From Chloroflexota bacterium (GTDB lineage Bacteria > Chloroflexota > Dormibacteria > Dormibacterales > Dormibacteraceae): a stretch of 64,000 bases of DNA. The notes below the pieces were generated by a model, which was not told where the DNA came from, searched no databases, and worked only from the letters and a program-made list of their open reading frames with translations. The first letter of the stretch is position 1, and each line of letters starts with the position of its first letter. Where the stretch lies: contig VBEG01000024.1 of NCBI GenBank assembly GCA_005882115.1, positions 145,419 through 209,418 of the forward strand. Reading direction: 5' to 3'. Shown here in pieces: positions 1-9,146 of the stretch. A program made the translations under genes and the position numbers.

Positions 1-605
1 ACGCGGAACGCCTGCGTCCGCCCGACCTGGTTGGCGGTGGCGAGGACCTGCTTCCACGCCGCGGTGTAGTTCGCGGCCGGGTCGAGCCCGACCGGTGGAG
101 CCGCCACGGACACCGCGCTGGCCGCGGCAGTCGCCGGCGCCTTGGGCTGCTGACTGAGCGCCTTCGCCACGGCCGAAACCTCGGCCTCAATGTCGCCCTT
201 CAGCGATGGCAGGCGCTTCAGGAAGCCGGCAATCTGCTGGTCGATGGGCGCCGGGGGACTGTATGTCGGTCCAGGCAGCACGGTCGCGAAAGGCCTGTAG
301 ATCGCTTCAAACTGGGCGGGCTCGAGCTGCTCGCGGACCAGGATCCCCAGCGCCACGACCTGCGCCGACTCGAGGGCGGCCGCCGCTGCCGCGCTGTCCG
401 GCAGGCATTTTCCGATCGCGGCCTGTGCCTGGGTGACACGAAATCCGCTCGTAAACGCGTTGACCATCGCCTGGTCCGCGCCCGACAGCAGGCCGTCGAG
501 GACTTCCTCGATCGCCCCCGTTGACGTCCGCCGGCGCGAGACCATTCGCGCGGTGGCGATCCACTCCCATTGCGCGGGCCCCAACGACTTCCCCGCGATG
601 GTCAT
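1..605 (-). CDS. hypothetical protein, 3' end outside window
   Basis: An open frame of 201 residues runs from an ATG at 605 leftward off the window edge. It starts 23 bp after the glpX stop on the same strand, so it is probably co-transcribed. The visible part is Ala- and Gln-rich, with no membrane segment and no motif I recognise. A cluster of basic residues sits near residues 20-25 and a low-complexity Ala/Pro/Val stretch near residues 155-180. The frame stays open upstream of the ATG with only a CTG as another start, so ATG 605 is preferred. Function unknown. Confidence 0.6.
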   Translation of the reverse strand, partial: MTIAGKSLGPAQWEWIATARMVSRRRTSTGAIEEVLDGLLSGADQAMVNAFTSGFRVTQAQAAIGKCLPDSAAAAAALESAQVVALGILVREQLEPAQFEAIYRPFATVLPGPTYSPPAPIDQQIAGFLKRLPSLKGDIEAEVSAVAKALSQQPKAPATAAASAVSVAAPPVGLDPAANYTAAWKQVLATANQVGRTQAFR

Positions 606-628
606 GAACTGCCCGGCTTCGGTCGCGC

Positions 629-1633
629 TCAGCGGACTCGAACCTGTTCGGGCAGCAGGCCCTTGACGCGCAGTTTGTCGATTGGGTGATACGCGTCGAC
701 GATGCGCATCGTGCCTGAAGCCGAGCGCAGAACCATCGACTGCGTATACGCGTAAACGTCCTCATAACGGACGCCCTTCAACAGCTCGCCGGTGGTGATG
801 CCTGTGGCGGCGAAGAACACGTCCTTGCCCGAACACAGATCGTCGATGCACAGGATCTTGTCAGGCTTGTGGCCTTCCTTGACCGCCAGCTCGCGTTCCT
901 TGTCGTCGCGGAAGTAGAGCTTCGCCTGCATGTCGCCGCCAATCGTCTTGATCGCGCACGACGCGAGCACGCCTTCGGTCGCGCCGCCCGAACCCATCAT
1001 GCAGTGGATCCCGAAGCGCGTCTCGAGCGCCGCCTCGAGCGCGCCCGCGACGTCGCCCGCGGAGATGAGCTTGATCCGCGCTCCCACCTGCCGAATCTCG
1101 CCGATGATCTCTTTGTTGCGGTCTCGGTCCAGGACGACGACTGTCAGCTCCTGGACCGGCAGACCTTCCGCCTTGGCGATCCGTTTCAGGTTCCATTCCG
1201 CGGGCATGTCGAGGTCGATCACGCCGCGCGCCTTGCGGCCGACGACGAGCTTCTGCATGTAGTGGACGTGGGTCGTGAACATGGTTCCCCGCTCGGAGAG
1301 CGCCACGACCGAGATCGCACCGGGCAGCCCGGAGGCGGTGAGGCTCGTGCCTTCGATGGGATCGATGGCGACATCGACCTCGGGCTCCAGGCCGTTGCCG
1401 ATCGACTCGCCGAAATACAGCATCGGTGCCTCGTCCTTCTCGCCCTCGCCGATCACCACCGTGCCTCGCATGTCGACCGAGGTGAGCGACTCGCGAATCG
1501 CCTCCACCGCACGACGATCAGCGGCCTCCTTGTTGCCTCTGCCCTGCAGCGGCGCGGCGGCCAGGGCGCCGGCCTCAGTGACCCGCAGCAACTCGAGGGC
1601 CAGGTTGCGGTTGATCTTCGGTTCTTCGATCAC
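629..1633 (-). CDS. glpX: class II fructose-1,6-bisphosphatase
   Basis: GlpX-type fructose-1,6-bisphosphatase, which hydrolyses fructose-1,6-bisphosphate to fructose-6-phosphate in gluconeogenesis and is metal dependent. The N-terminal LLRVTEAGALAAA block, VVIGEGEKDEAPML, the metal-site DPIEGT motif and the GSGGATEGVLA motif match the family in order. The length of 334 aa is normal. The frame extends upstream to 1741, but that extension overlaps the preceding gene and lacks family sequence. A GTG at 1633, 13 bp after the preceding stop, gives the expected N-terminus. It lies in the long leftward gene series after the bactofilin gene. Confidence 0.93.
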   Translation of the reverse strand: MIEEPKINRNLALELLRVTEAGALAAAPLQGRGNKEAADRRAVEAIRESLTSVDMRGTVVIGEGEKDEAPMLYFGESIGNGLEPEVDVAIDPIEGTSLTASGLPGAISVVALSERGTMFTTHVHYMQKLVVGRKARGVIDLDMPAEWNLKRIAKAEGLPVQELTVVVLDRDRNKEIIGEIRQVGARIKLISAGDVAGALEAALETRFGIHCMMGSGGATEGVLASCAIKTIGGDMQAKLYFRDDKERELAVKEGHKPDKILCIDDLCSGKDVFFAATGITTGELLKGVRYEDVYAYTQSMVLRSASGTMRIVDAYHPIDKLRVKGLLPEQVRVR

Positions 1634-1646
1634 TGAATGTGAAACG

Positions 1647-2228
1647 CTAGCCGATGCCGCGCCGCCTGATGGGTAGTTTGTCCGCCTCGACCCAAAGGTC
1701 TTCCTTGCGCGCGAGACGCCGGTCGCCGCCGCGGTCGACATAGACGCAGGTGCGCTCGAGCACGGCGGTGATGCGGACCCGCTCTTCGTTCAGCACGGCG
1801 TCAAATCCGTCGATCAAGACCTCGTCCTCGTCGAGCTCGACCTCGCTCAGCCGGCGGGGACCTCCGGGCCGCAGCTTGGTCGACAGCTCCAGCTGCGGGC
1901 GCGGTCCCTGCGGCGGGCTAGGCTTGATGGTCAGGCGCGACGAGGCCGAACCGGCCAGCCGAATGCCCGGCCGTGGCGCCGGCACCGCAGGCTTGATGGG
2001 GAGCGGCTTCGGCGTCGGCAGCTGCTCGGGTTTGGGGGCTCGGCTCACTTTGGGGGGCGCTTGCGTCGCCGGCTTGGGTGCCGTCCGAGCCGGCCCGGTG
2101 ACGGCCTTACGCCCTTGGGGAGGGGTCCGCTTCGCGGCCCTGGCCGCCAGCCGGCTGGGCGCGCGGGCAGGGGGCTTCTGGCCTCGAGCCTGCGACGGCT
2201 TTTTGGACTGTCCTCTAGAAGAACTCAC
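1647..2228 (-). CDS. hypothetical protein with basic Pro/Ala-rich N-terminus
   Basis: 193 aa. Residues 1-110 are low complexity, rich in Lys, Arg, Pro and Ala (many PKP and RAPKP runs), and look disordered. Residues 120-193 form a compact acidic-then-mixed segment (VELDEDEVLIDGFDAV, then VYVDRGGDRRLARKEDLWV) that may be the only folded part. The gene overlaps the bactofilin gene by 14 bp on the same strand and precedes glpX by 13 bp. The pairing with bactofilin suggests a partner or anchor of that polymer, but no motif proves it. Confidence 0.7.
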   Translation of the reverse strand: MSSSRGQSKKPSQARGQKPPARAPSRLAARAAKRTPPQGRKAVTGPARTAPKPATQAPPKVSRAPKPEQLPTPKPLPIKPAVPAPRPGIRLAGSASSRLTIKPSPPQGPRPQLELSTKLRPGGPRRLSEVELDEDEVLIDGFDAVLNEERVRITAVLERTCVYVDRGGDRRLARKEDLWVEADKLPIRRRGIG

Positions 2229-2724
2229 CCCAGAATTTTCTGACTCTCCCGACTGGGCTTGGCGCGGCCCTCAACGTTACGACCGTCGACTGCGCCGGCA
2301 CGTCGGCCATGCGCTCGCGCGGTGTGTCGGGAATGCCTTCGGGGTGAACTCGGATCACTCCGTAGTGAACGCCGCCTTCCTGGACGACCAGGGTGCCTAC
2401 TGTCGCGTCTCCCTCCAGCCGGCCGGTGCTCGTGATCTTCAGCCGGTTGCTGGCGATGACGTTCCCTCGGACGAGACCGGCGACCGTGATCCGGGCGCCC
2501 CGGATGTCCGCCTCCACCTGCGCCTCGGGACCGATCAACAGGTCGCCGTCGCACTCGATCTGCCCGCTGAAGATGCCCAGGACCTGGCCCGGCCCCTTCA
2601 GCGCCAGGTTGCCGGACACCGAGTCCTCGCGCGCAAGCACCGTCTGCTTGGGCTCGAGAACAAGCGGATCCGAACCGCCGTTGGTGGTGACCGCACCAGC
2701 CGTATCCACCGCCATGTCAGCCAT
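2215..2724 (-). CDS. bactofilin (polymer-forming cytoskeletal protein)
   Basis: 169-aa bactofilin-family protein. These proteins assemble without nucleotide into right-handed beta-helical filaments that scaffold cell-shape or envelope enzymes. The core (residues 33-135) shows the repeating G-x-I/L pattern: ...SGNLALKG..., ILG(I)FSGQIECDGDLLIG, VEADIRGARITVAG, VRGNVIASNRLKI, GRLEGDATVGTLVV. The flanking tails are short and disordered, as usual. The ATG at 2724 follows a GGAGGA ribosome site, unlike the leaderless genes elsewhere in the window. It overlaps the basic downstream gene by 14 bp. Confidence 0.9.
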   Translation of the reverse strand: MADMAVDTAGAVTTNGGSDPLVLEPKQTVLAREDSVSGNLALKGPGQVLGIFSGQIECDGDLLIGPEAQVEADIRGARITVAGLVRGNVIASNRLKITSTGRLEGDATVGTLVVQEGGVHYGVIRVHPEGIPDTPRERMADVPAQSTVVTLRAAPSPVGRVRKFWGEFF

Positions 2725-2805
2725 GTCGAGTCCTCCCTGGCCGCCCTACTCCCCAGCTTTGGGCGACGCCCTCCTACGGCAGCATAGCGGGTGCTGGGTT
2801 TTTCG

Positions 2806-4152
2806 CTAGAGGTCTTGATGCTCCGACAAGTAATCGATCACCGCTTGGGTCTGGGGCAGGATCTCGCCGTCGATAACCAGCTCTTCGAGTTTTTGCTTGA
2901 TCCGGCCCACTTCGGGGCCAGGGCCGATCCCCCTGACACGCATGATCTCCTCCCCCGTGATGAGGGGAGCCAGGCGCGAGGGGAGCTCCGCCTGAACCAA
3001 ATCCAGGCGGGCCTGCAGCTCGTCCAGCTTCTCGGGCTCGGGGTAAGCCGACGCGGCGATGTCGGCTCTGGCGAGCAGCATCAATCTGTCGAGCAGAGGA
3101 CCAGCGTCGCGCGCCAGGCGGCGCACCGCTCCGTCGGACCACTCCGACTTGTAGAAGACGGGACGGAGGTGCAACCGGATGAGCCCGACGATGACGTCGA
3201 TCTCCCTCTGGGCAAAGCGAAGCCGCTCGAGCGCCCGCCTCGCGATGTCGGCTCCGACCTCCTCATGACCGAGAAACGTGCCGTCGCCCTTGGCCGTCCT
3301 GGGCTTGCCAACGTCGTGGAACAGCGCTGCCACGCGGAGGACGAGGTCGGGCGGGGTCGCCTCGACCGTGAGGAGGCTGTGGCCGAACACGTCATGCGTG
3401 TGGTAGCCGGTTTGCGGCACGCCCTTGCAGGCGGCGATCTCCGGCAAGATCACCTCCAGCAGGCCGGCCTCGTCGAGCAGGTCGAGGCCGAGCTTGGGCC
3501 GCGGCGAGGCCAGGATCTTCCGCAGCTCGTCGGAGATGCGTTCGATCGAGATCACCGGGGGCGCCAGGCGAGCTTTCAGCTCGCGCATCGCGGGCACGAG
3601 GGTCGGATCGAGGCTGAATCCGAGCTCGGCGGCAAACCGGACCGCCCGCAGCATGCGCAGCGGGTCGTCGGCGAAGGTACCGAGCGGGTCCGCCGGGGTG
3701 CGCAGAACCTTCGCCTCGAGGTCCCTGCGAGCGCCGAGCGGATCCTCGATCTTGCCGTCGAGGTCCATCAGGAGGGCGTTGATCGTGAAGTCGCGCCGGC
3801 GGAGGTCTTCCACGAGGCTGGCCGGCCTCACGTCGGGCTTGCGGGAGTCGGGGGCGTAGGACTCGGCCCTGGCCGTGACGAACTCGACCAGGCGGCCGGG
3901 CAGGGTCACCTGGGCGGTGCCGAAACGCTCGAAGGTAACAGGAGGCGGAGCCACCGCGATTTCGGCGAAATGCCGCGCCAGGGCGAGCGCGTCGCCGCCT
4001 TCGACAACGACGTCCGGGTTGGGATGAGGCCGCTCGAGCATGAGGTCGCGCACGTAGCCGCCGACGACCCAGGCCTCGACATGAAGGTCAGCCGCGGCGC
4101 GCTTGAGGAGCCCCAGCAGCTCCGCGTCTGTTACTGGTTGATGCGCGCCCAT
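2806..4152 (-). CDS. cca: CCA-adding/poly(A) polymerase-type tRNA nucleotidyltransferase with HD domain
   Basis: 448-aa class II nucleotidyltransferase expected to add or repair tRNA 3' CCA ends. The N-terminal Pol-beta fold has the VVGGYVRDLML motif (residues 29-39) and the RRDFTINALLMDLDG block. The C-terminal HD domain has HDVFGHSLL and ALFHDVGKP. Odd point: the first carboxylate of the usual D-x-D metal motif reads Asn (N45-P-D47, followed by VVVEGG), so catalysis may be altered. Its start lies 22 bp inside the end of the ROK kinase gene. Some homologues only add CC or A; the sequence alone does not settle specificity. Confidence 0.87.
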   Translation of the reverse strand: MGAHQPVTDAELLGLLKRAAADLHVEAWVVGGYVRDLMLERPHPNPDVVVEGGDALALARHFAEIAVAPPPVTFERFGTAQVTLPGRLVEFVTARAESYAPDSRKPDVRPASLVEDLRRRDFTINALLMDLDGKIEDPLGARRDLEAKVLRTPADPLGTFADDPLRMLRAVRFAAELGFSLDPTLVPAMRELKARLAPPVISIERISDELRKILASPRPKLGLDLLDEAGLLEVILPEIAACKGVPQTGYHTHDVFGHSLLTVEATPPDLVLRVAALFHDVGKPRTAKGDGTFLGHEEVGADIARRALERLRFAQREIDVIVGLIRLHLRPVFYKSEWSDGAVRRLARDAGPLLDRLMLLARADIAASAYPEPEKLDELQARLDLVQAELPSRLAPLITGEEIMRVRGIGPGPEVGRIKQKLEELVIDGEILPQTQAVIDYLSEHQDL

Positions 4153-5003
4153 TCCACGGCTCCCACCTGCCCGGCGCGATCCCCCAGTCGGGCACGGCGC
4201 AGGCGAGGCCGGCGTGCTGGCTTGATGAAGGGCGACGAGCGCAGCGTCTCGATCATCGTCGGGTAGACCAGCGCCCAGGAGCGCGAGACGCCGCCGCCCA
4301 TGACGAAGATCTCAGGGTCGAGCGCGTTGGTGAGGCTGATCAAGGCAATGCCCATGTAACGCGCTGCCCGCTCGACGACCGACCGGGCCTGACGATCACC
4401 GGCCGCGGCGGCCGCGAACAGTTCGGCCGCGGTGTGCCCTGTCTCGCGCGCGAGCGCGGTGCCGCTGATGAAAGCCTCCAGGCAGCCCCGCTGGCCGCAG
4501 TTGTCGAGCGGACCATTGGGGTCGATGATCATGTGCCCGATCTCGCCCGCGGTTCCGTGGGCGCCGCGGTGGAGCTTGCCATCGATGATCAGGCCGCCGC
4601 CGACGCCTGTCGACCAGGTGATGTAGACCATGTTCCGGCTGCCCCGCCCCGCGCCGTGGTGAAACTCACCCAGCCCGGCCATATCGGCGTCGTTGGCGAG
4701 CTGGACCTTGGCGCCCGTGGCGCGGCCCATCATCGCGACCAGCGGCACGTTCTGCCACGGCAGGTTCGGTGGATTGACGAGCACGCCGCGCTTGATGTCG
4801 ATCGGCCCAGGCGCGGCGATCGTGATGCTGCGGACCTTCTCGCGGCCACGATGACGATCGATCTCGCCGGCCGCCCAGTCGACCATCGCCTGGGGTGTCG
4901 CCAGCATTGCGGTTTTGGTCTTGATGCTGGCCACGAGGTGGCCGTCGGACCGCGCGAGCGCGACGCGTACCTGGGTTCCGCCTAGATCGATCCCTGCCAG
5001 CAT
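4131..5003 (-). CDS. ROK-family sugar kinase (glucokinase-like)
   Basis: 290-aa ROK protein, probably a cytoplasmic glucokinase-type sugar kinase. It has the phosphate-binding DLGGTQVRVAL motif at the N-terminus, AAPGPID, the NDADMAGLGE active-site region, STGVGGGLIIDG, and the ROK zinc motif GEIGHM...DNCGQRGCLEAF. An upstream frame to 5030 exists, but the family begins at M-L-A-G-I-D-L-G, so ATG 5003 is used. No helix-turn-helix is present, which argues for an enzyme and not a ROK repressor. The sugar specificity is not certain. Confidence 0.88.
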   Translation of the reverse strand: MLAGIDLGGTQVRVALARSDGHLVASIKTKTAMLATPQAMVDWAAGEIDRHRGREKVRSITIAAPGPIDIKRGVLVNPPNLPWQNVPLVAMMGRATGAKVQLANDADMAGLGEFHHGAGRGSRNMVYITWSTGVGGGLIIDGKLHRGAHGTAGEIGHMIIDPNGPLDNCGQRGCLEAFISGTALARETGHTAAELFAAAAAGDRQARSVVERAARYMGIALISLTNALDPEIFVMGGGVSRSWALVYPTMIETLRSSPFIKPARRPRLRRARLGDRAGQVGAVEWARINQ

Positions 5004-5078
5004 CGCGCGACTAGGGTAATGCCCCTTCATTCATGCCCCTCACCCTGACCCTCTCCGCCACGGGGGAAAGGGCACTGT

Positions 5079-5951
5079 TCAAGAGGCCAGGAGCTGTTGG
5101 CCTCGCAGGGCGGCGAGAATCTCGATCGGTGCGCGGGCGCGGTTGAACGTGTAGAAATGCAGGCCCGGTACCCGCGCCTCGATCAGCTCGGCGCACTGCG
5201 CGATGCAATGCTGGACACCGAGCGCACGAACGGCATCGTCATCCGCCGCGTTGTCGATTGCGGACTGCAATTCGGCGGGCACCGTCGCGCCCGACATCGC
5301 GGTCATCACGCCCAGCGAGCGTCGGCTCGGCACAGGCATCAATCCCGGCACGATCGGCACCCCGATCCCCGCTGCGCGGGCGCGCGAGACAAGGTTGAAA
5401 TAAAAGCGATTGTCGAAAAAGAGCTGCGTGATCAGAAAGTCCGCGCCCGCCTCGACCTTCAGCTTCATGTAACGAAATTCGTGCTCGACGTCGGGACTCT
5501 CGGGATGCTTTTCGGCGCTGCAGGCGGCGCCGATCCCAAACCTGTAACCGCTGCGCCGCACGAGCGAAACCAGGTCACTGCCGTGCGTGAGCTGCGGGTC
5601 AACGGGGGTGAAAGGCTCGCCTGAGATCGGCGGATCACCACGCAAGGCAAGCACGTTGGCCACGCCCTCGCGCTCCATCCAGTTGAGGATCTGACGTGTT
5701 CGGTCCGCGCTATTGGCGCAGGTGAGATGTGCCATCGCCTCGATGTGGTAGTGGCGCTTGATGCGGGTCACGAGCTCCAGCGTTTTCTCGCCCGTGCGGA
5801 CTCGATAGGTGACCGAGACCCAATCCGGGGCGTGCCCGGCCAGCGTCGCAACCGTGCGCTCGAGCACTTCCACCTCACTCTCGTCGCGAGGTGCCATGAA
5901 CTCAAACGAGATCGTCGGTTTGCTGCGCCCGAGCATGTCGGCGATGCGCAT
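5079..5951 (-). CDS. metF: methylenetetrahydrofolate reductase
   Basis: 290-aa MTHFR (FAD-dependent TIM barrel) that makes 5-methyl-THF for methionine synthesis. Diagnostic blocks are TISFEFMAPRDE at the N-terminus, VSVTYR, AHLTCANS, VLALRGDPP, the GAACSAEKHPES segment, and DFLITQLFFDN, followed by VPGLMPV. The length matches bacterial MetF. It starts 13 bp after selB on the same strand. A TAGGCT box lies 10 nt before the ATG and could provide an internal promoter. The link between selenium genes and metF here is positional only. Confidence 0.93.
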   Translation of the reverse strand: MRIADMLGRSKPTISFEFMAPRDESEVEVLERTVATLAGHAPDWVSVTYRVRTGEKTLELVTRIKRHYHIEAMAHLTCANSADRTRQILNWMEREGVANVLALRGDPPISGEPFTPVDPQLTHGSDLVSLVRRSGYRFGIGAACSAEKHPESPDVEHEFRYMKLKVEAGADFLITQLFFDNRFYFNLVSRARAAGIGVPIVPGLMPVPSRRSLGVMTAMSGATVPAELQSAIDNAADDDAVRALGVQHCIAQCAELIEARVPGLHFYTFNRARAPIEILAALRGQQLLAS

Positions 5952-5964
5952 GGCTCGCGAAAGC

Positions 5965-7797
5965 CTACCGCAGGAGGCGGGCGTCTCCGACGCGGCGAGT
6001 CACGCGCAACGCGTCCAGGTATTCGAGCAGCGCGAGCACCGGCCGCCTGCTCGCGCCCATGCGATCGCGCAGCTGCGCGACGGTCACAGAACCGTTGATG
6101 CCCACGATCTCCTTCACCATCGCGACCGCGGAATCGAAAGCGCTCTTGATGAACGCAACGTCGTCGCTCACGCGAACGATGTCCCCGCGCTCGGCAAGCG
6201 CTCGCACGAGCTCCTCGCTCGCACCGCTCTGCTGCATCGCCTCCTGCAAAGAAGGCGGGGTGAACGGCTTGGCCCCCAGGACCCGAAGCAAGTCCGCCTG
6301 CGGACCGGCTTCGTCAAGCTGCACCTCGTGTCCTGGCGAGGCCAGCGATCCGTTGCGCTCAACCACGCGGCCGTCCTGGACGAGCCCTTCAATGACCGCC
6401 GCGAACGACGCCGGCGAGACGCCCAGGCGGCTGCGCAACTCTTCCCGGGCCATGCCCGATCGCAACGGATGGGCCCCGTGATACGCCGTCAACTCCTCGC
6501 TGGCGTGGGCCGTGATCGACCGCCACGCCTCATGGCTGAAGATCCAATCCCCCAGCCGCCGCGCATCGAGCGTTGCGACATCCGCGTCGGCCGCGACAGT
6601 TGCCTTCAACAACGCTTGCACGGTGACGCCGCGCGGGTATTTGCGCAGCTCCTGCTGCAGCACGTCGCCCGCCGCCCGCCGCGCGAGCGACTCGCGGACC
6701 GCAGAATCGTGGCGGGCATGCTTGCGAGGCGCGACGTCGAGAAATGTCCCGCCCGCGATGGTCATCGCCGGGCTTGGCGCACGGAGCACGAAGCGATCCC
6801 CGGCCGCGGCCGCGATGGGACGCTCGAGGTAGAGCTGAACCCATCCGCTCCCTCCGGGGGCGATCTCGTCGGCGTCGAGCACGATCGTCCGGCAGGCGAC
6901 CTCGACGGCAGCCGTGTGCAGTAAAAGCTCGGCGCCGTGGCGCACCGGTTGCGCCGCCGACGCAAGGGCGCGAAGCGTCGCGTCGATCCGTCGGACTCCA
7001 TGCAGGGCGCCTCGACGCGCCAGCACATCGCCGCGCGAGAGCTCGCTCTTCTCGATGCCGCTGAGGTTGGCCGCCACACGGTTGCTGGGTCCCACCGATT
7101 GGACCTTCTGGTTGTGGCGCTGCAGGCCGCGGATCCGTACGAGCCGTCCACCCGGAACGACCTCCATCTCCTCACCCACGCTCAGCGAACCGTCGACCAG
7201 GGTGCCGGTGACGACGGTGCCGAACCCGCTCATCGTGAAGACGCGATCGATCGGCAATCGCGGCCGGCCCGAATCCTCGCGAAGGGACGATTTCTCGAGC
7301 AGCGCGTCGAGCGCGGCCGTGAGCTGGGCGAGACCTGCGCCTGTGACTGCCGAAACGGGGATCACTTTCGAGCCGTCCAGCGAGGTGCCATTGATCGTCG
7401 CTCTGACCTCCTCGGTCACCAGCGCCAGCCAGTCCTCGTCGACGAGATCTGTCTTCGTGAGGGCGACGAGACCTCGCCGCACGTCGAGCAGGTCGATGAT
7501 GTCCAGGTGCTCTCGGGTCTGCGGCATGACGCCTTCGTCGGCGGCGACGACGAGGACCACCGCGTCGAGCCCGTGGGCACCGGCCAGCATGTTGCGCATG
7601 AAGCGAGCGTGGCCGGGCACGTCCACGATTCCGATCTCGCGTCCGCTGGGCAGGGTCATGTGCGCAAAGCCCAGGTCGATCGTCATTCCGCGTCGCTTTT
7701 CCTCGGCCAGCCGGTCAGGATCGATGCCCGTGAGCGCGGTGATGAGCGTGGACTTGCCGTGGTCGATGTGGCCGGCGGTGCCGACGACGAAGCTCAT
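5965..7797 (-). CDS. selB: selenocysteine-specific translation elongation factor SelB
   Basis: 610-aa SelB, which brings Sec-tRNA(Sec) to UGA codons marked by a SECIS hairpin. The N-terminal GTPase domain has GHIDHGKST (G1), GMTIDLGFA (switch I), DVPGHARF (G3) and TKTD (G4). Domains II and III follow to about residue 340. The C-terminal part (about 350-610) has the repeated winged-helix pattern that binds the mRNA hairpin. The frame extends upstream inside selA, but ATG 7797 starts exactly at the SelB N-terminus and overlaps the selA stop as ATGA, indicating coupled translation. Confidence 0.95.
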   Translation of the reverse strand: MSFVVGTAGHIDHGKSTLITALTGIDPDRLAEEKRRGMTIDLGFAHMTLPSGREIGIVDVPGHARFMRNMLAGAHGLDAVVLVVAADEGVMPQTREHLDIIDLLDVRRGLVALTKTDLVDEDWLALVTEEVRATINGTSLDGSKVIPVSAVTGAGLAQLTAALDALLEKSSLREDSGRPRLPIDRVFTMSGFGTVVTGTLVDGSLSVGEEMEVVPGGRLVRIRGLQRHNQKVQSVGPSNRVAANLSGIEKSELSRGDVLARRGALHGVRRIDATLRALASAAQPVRHGAELLLHTAAVEVACRTIVLDADEIAPGGSGWVQLYLERPIAAAAGDRFVLRAPSPAMTIAGGTFLDVAPRKHARHDSAVRESLARRAAGDVLQQELRKYPRGVTVQALLKATVAADADVATLDARRLGDWIFSHEAWRSITAHASEELTAYHGAHPLRSGMAREELRSRLGVSPASFAAVIEGLVQDGRVVERNGSLASPGHEVQLDEAGPQADLLRVLGAKPFTPPSLQEAMQQSGASEELVRALAERGDIVRVSDDVAFIKSAFDSAVAMVKEIVGINGSVTVAQLRDRMGASRRPVLALLEYLDALRVTRRVGDARLLR

Positions 7798-9146
7798 TTC
7801 GCCAGGCTTGCTGTCGCCGCCTCGACCGCGTCGATCAGGATCTCGTCCTCTCCTCGTAACACTGTTCGTGGGTCGAGGCAGCACTCGTCCTTCTCCACTC
7901 GTGCGATAACGGGCGGATCGCCCTCCCGGAGCGCGGTGACCAGGCGAGAGGCCGGGCCCGCGATCGCGATGAGGACTGTCGGGATCGCTTGCTCGGGAAG
8001 CGAGCCTCCGCCGACCGCCGATACAGCCTCGATGAGCTGGGTTTTGACGCCGCGTTCCTCGAGCTTGACCGCCCACATCGCGGCCCGACGCCGGACGTTC
8101 TCGACCGGCGCATGGAGCATGCGGTCAACAGGTATCTCGTCGGCACGACCGGTCAACCTCTGCCGCAGCGTGGCTTCGAGCGCAGCCAGGGTCAGCTTGT
8201 CGATGCGCAACGCCCTCGCGAGCGGATGGCGCGACATCTTCTTGATGGCGTCCGCGTGGCCGAGCACAATTCCGGCTTGCGGCCCGCCGAGCAGCTTGTC
8301 GCCCGAGAACGTCACCACATCGCATGACCTGACCGAATCGACAACGGTCGGCTCGTCGGCGCTCGCCTCCGTCGCCCCGCTGCCGACGTCGTCGATGAGA
8401 AGCAGAGCGTGGCTCTTGGCGATTGTCGCCAGGTCGGTGAGCGCCGCCGACTCGGTGAATCCAGTGACCCGGAAGTTCGACGTGTGCACCCGAAGCAGCG
8501 CGGCGGTGCGTTCGGTGACAGCCTCCTCGTAGTCCGCGGCGCGGGTCCGGTTGGTGGTTCCCACCTCGACCATGCGGGCACCGGAGAGCCGCATCACGTC
8601 CGGCATTCGGAACGAGCCCCCGATCTCGACCAGCTGCCCCCGCGAGACGACCACCTCCTTGCCCTTGCACAAAGCGGTCAAGGCGAGCAGCACGGCGGCG
8701 GCGTTGTTGTTCACCACGAGCGCCGCCTCGCTGCCGAACAGGGCCGTCAGCAAGCCCGCGACAAGCGAGGCCCGCTCACCTCGCTTGCCTGTCGACAGGT
8801 CGAGCTCGAGGTTGCTGTACCCGGCAGCCACGCCGAGCGCCTCGACGGCGGCCTGGGAGAGCGGCGCGCGGCCAAGGTTGGTGTGCAGGATCACGCCGGT
8901 CGCGTTGATCACGCGCCGCAATCTGGGGGCGACGCCTTCGCGCAGCCGAGCTGCAACCGCGGCGTGGCGCTCGGCGCCATCCCTGGCCGAGTTGCGCTCG
9001 GCGGCAATCTGAGCGCGGATCGCCTCGACAACCCGAGCTCGGCCGTGCTCCCTGACGAGCTCGGCGTAGGCCGGCTCGTTGACGAGCGTGCCTACGGCAG
9101 GCAGGGTGCCAGGCCCGTGAATCCGGGGACTCGATACCCGATGCAT
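7794..9146 (-). CDS. selA: L-seryl-tRNA(Sec) selenium transferase SelA
   Basis: 450-aa PLP enzyme that converts Ser-tRNA(Sec) to Sec-tRNA(Sec). The N-terminus (LPAVGTLVNEPAYAELVREH, then RVVEAIR) matches the family start, supporting the start at 9146. Other blocks are INATGVILHTNLGRAPLS, NNNAAAVLLAL, VSRGQLVEIGGSFR, and the PLP-lysine motif TFSGDKLLGGPQAG with Lys near residue 284. The start lies 55 bp inside the 3' end of the site-2 protease gene, so the two are likely co-transcribed. selB follows with a 4-bp overlap. Confidence 0.95.
   Translation of the reverse strand: MHRVSSPRIHGPGTLPAVGTLVNEPAYAELVREHGRARVVEAIRAQIAAERNSARDGAERHAAVAARLREGVAPRLRRVINATGVILHTNLGRAPLSQAAVEALGVAAGYSNLELDLSTGKRGERASLVAGLLTALFGSEAALVVNNNAAAVLLALTALCKGKEVVVSRGQLVEIGGSFRMPDVMRLSGARMVEVGTTNRTRAADYEEAVTERTAALLRVHTSNFRVTGFTESAALTDLATIAKSHALLLIDDVGSGATEASADEPTVVDSVRSCDVVTFSGDKLLGGPQAGIVLGHADAIKKMSRHPLARALRIDKLTLAALEATLRQRLTGRADEIPVDRMLHAPVENVRRRAAMWAVKLEERGVKTQLIEAVSAVGGGSLPEQAIPTVLIAIAGPASRLVTALREGDPPVIARVEKDECCLDPRTVLRGEDEILIDAVEAATASLAK

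Noticed and set aside
307..765. A 152-residue minus-strand frame crossing the glpX end
   Set aside because: Arg-rich, low-complexity shadow of the real genes; no family sequence, and it overlaps glpX out of frame.
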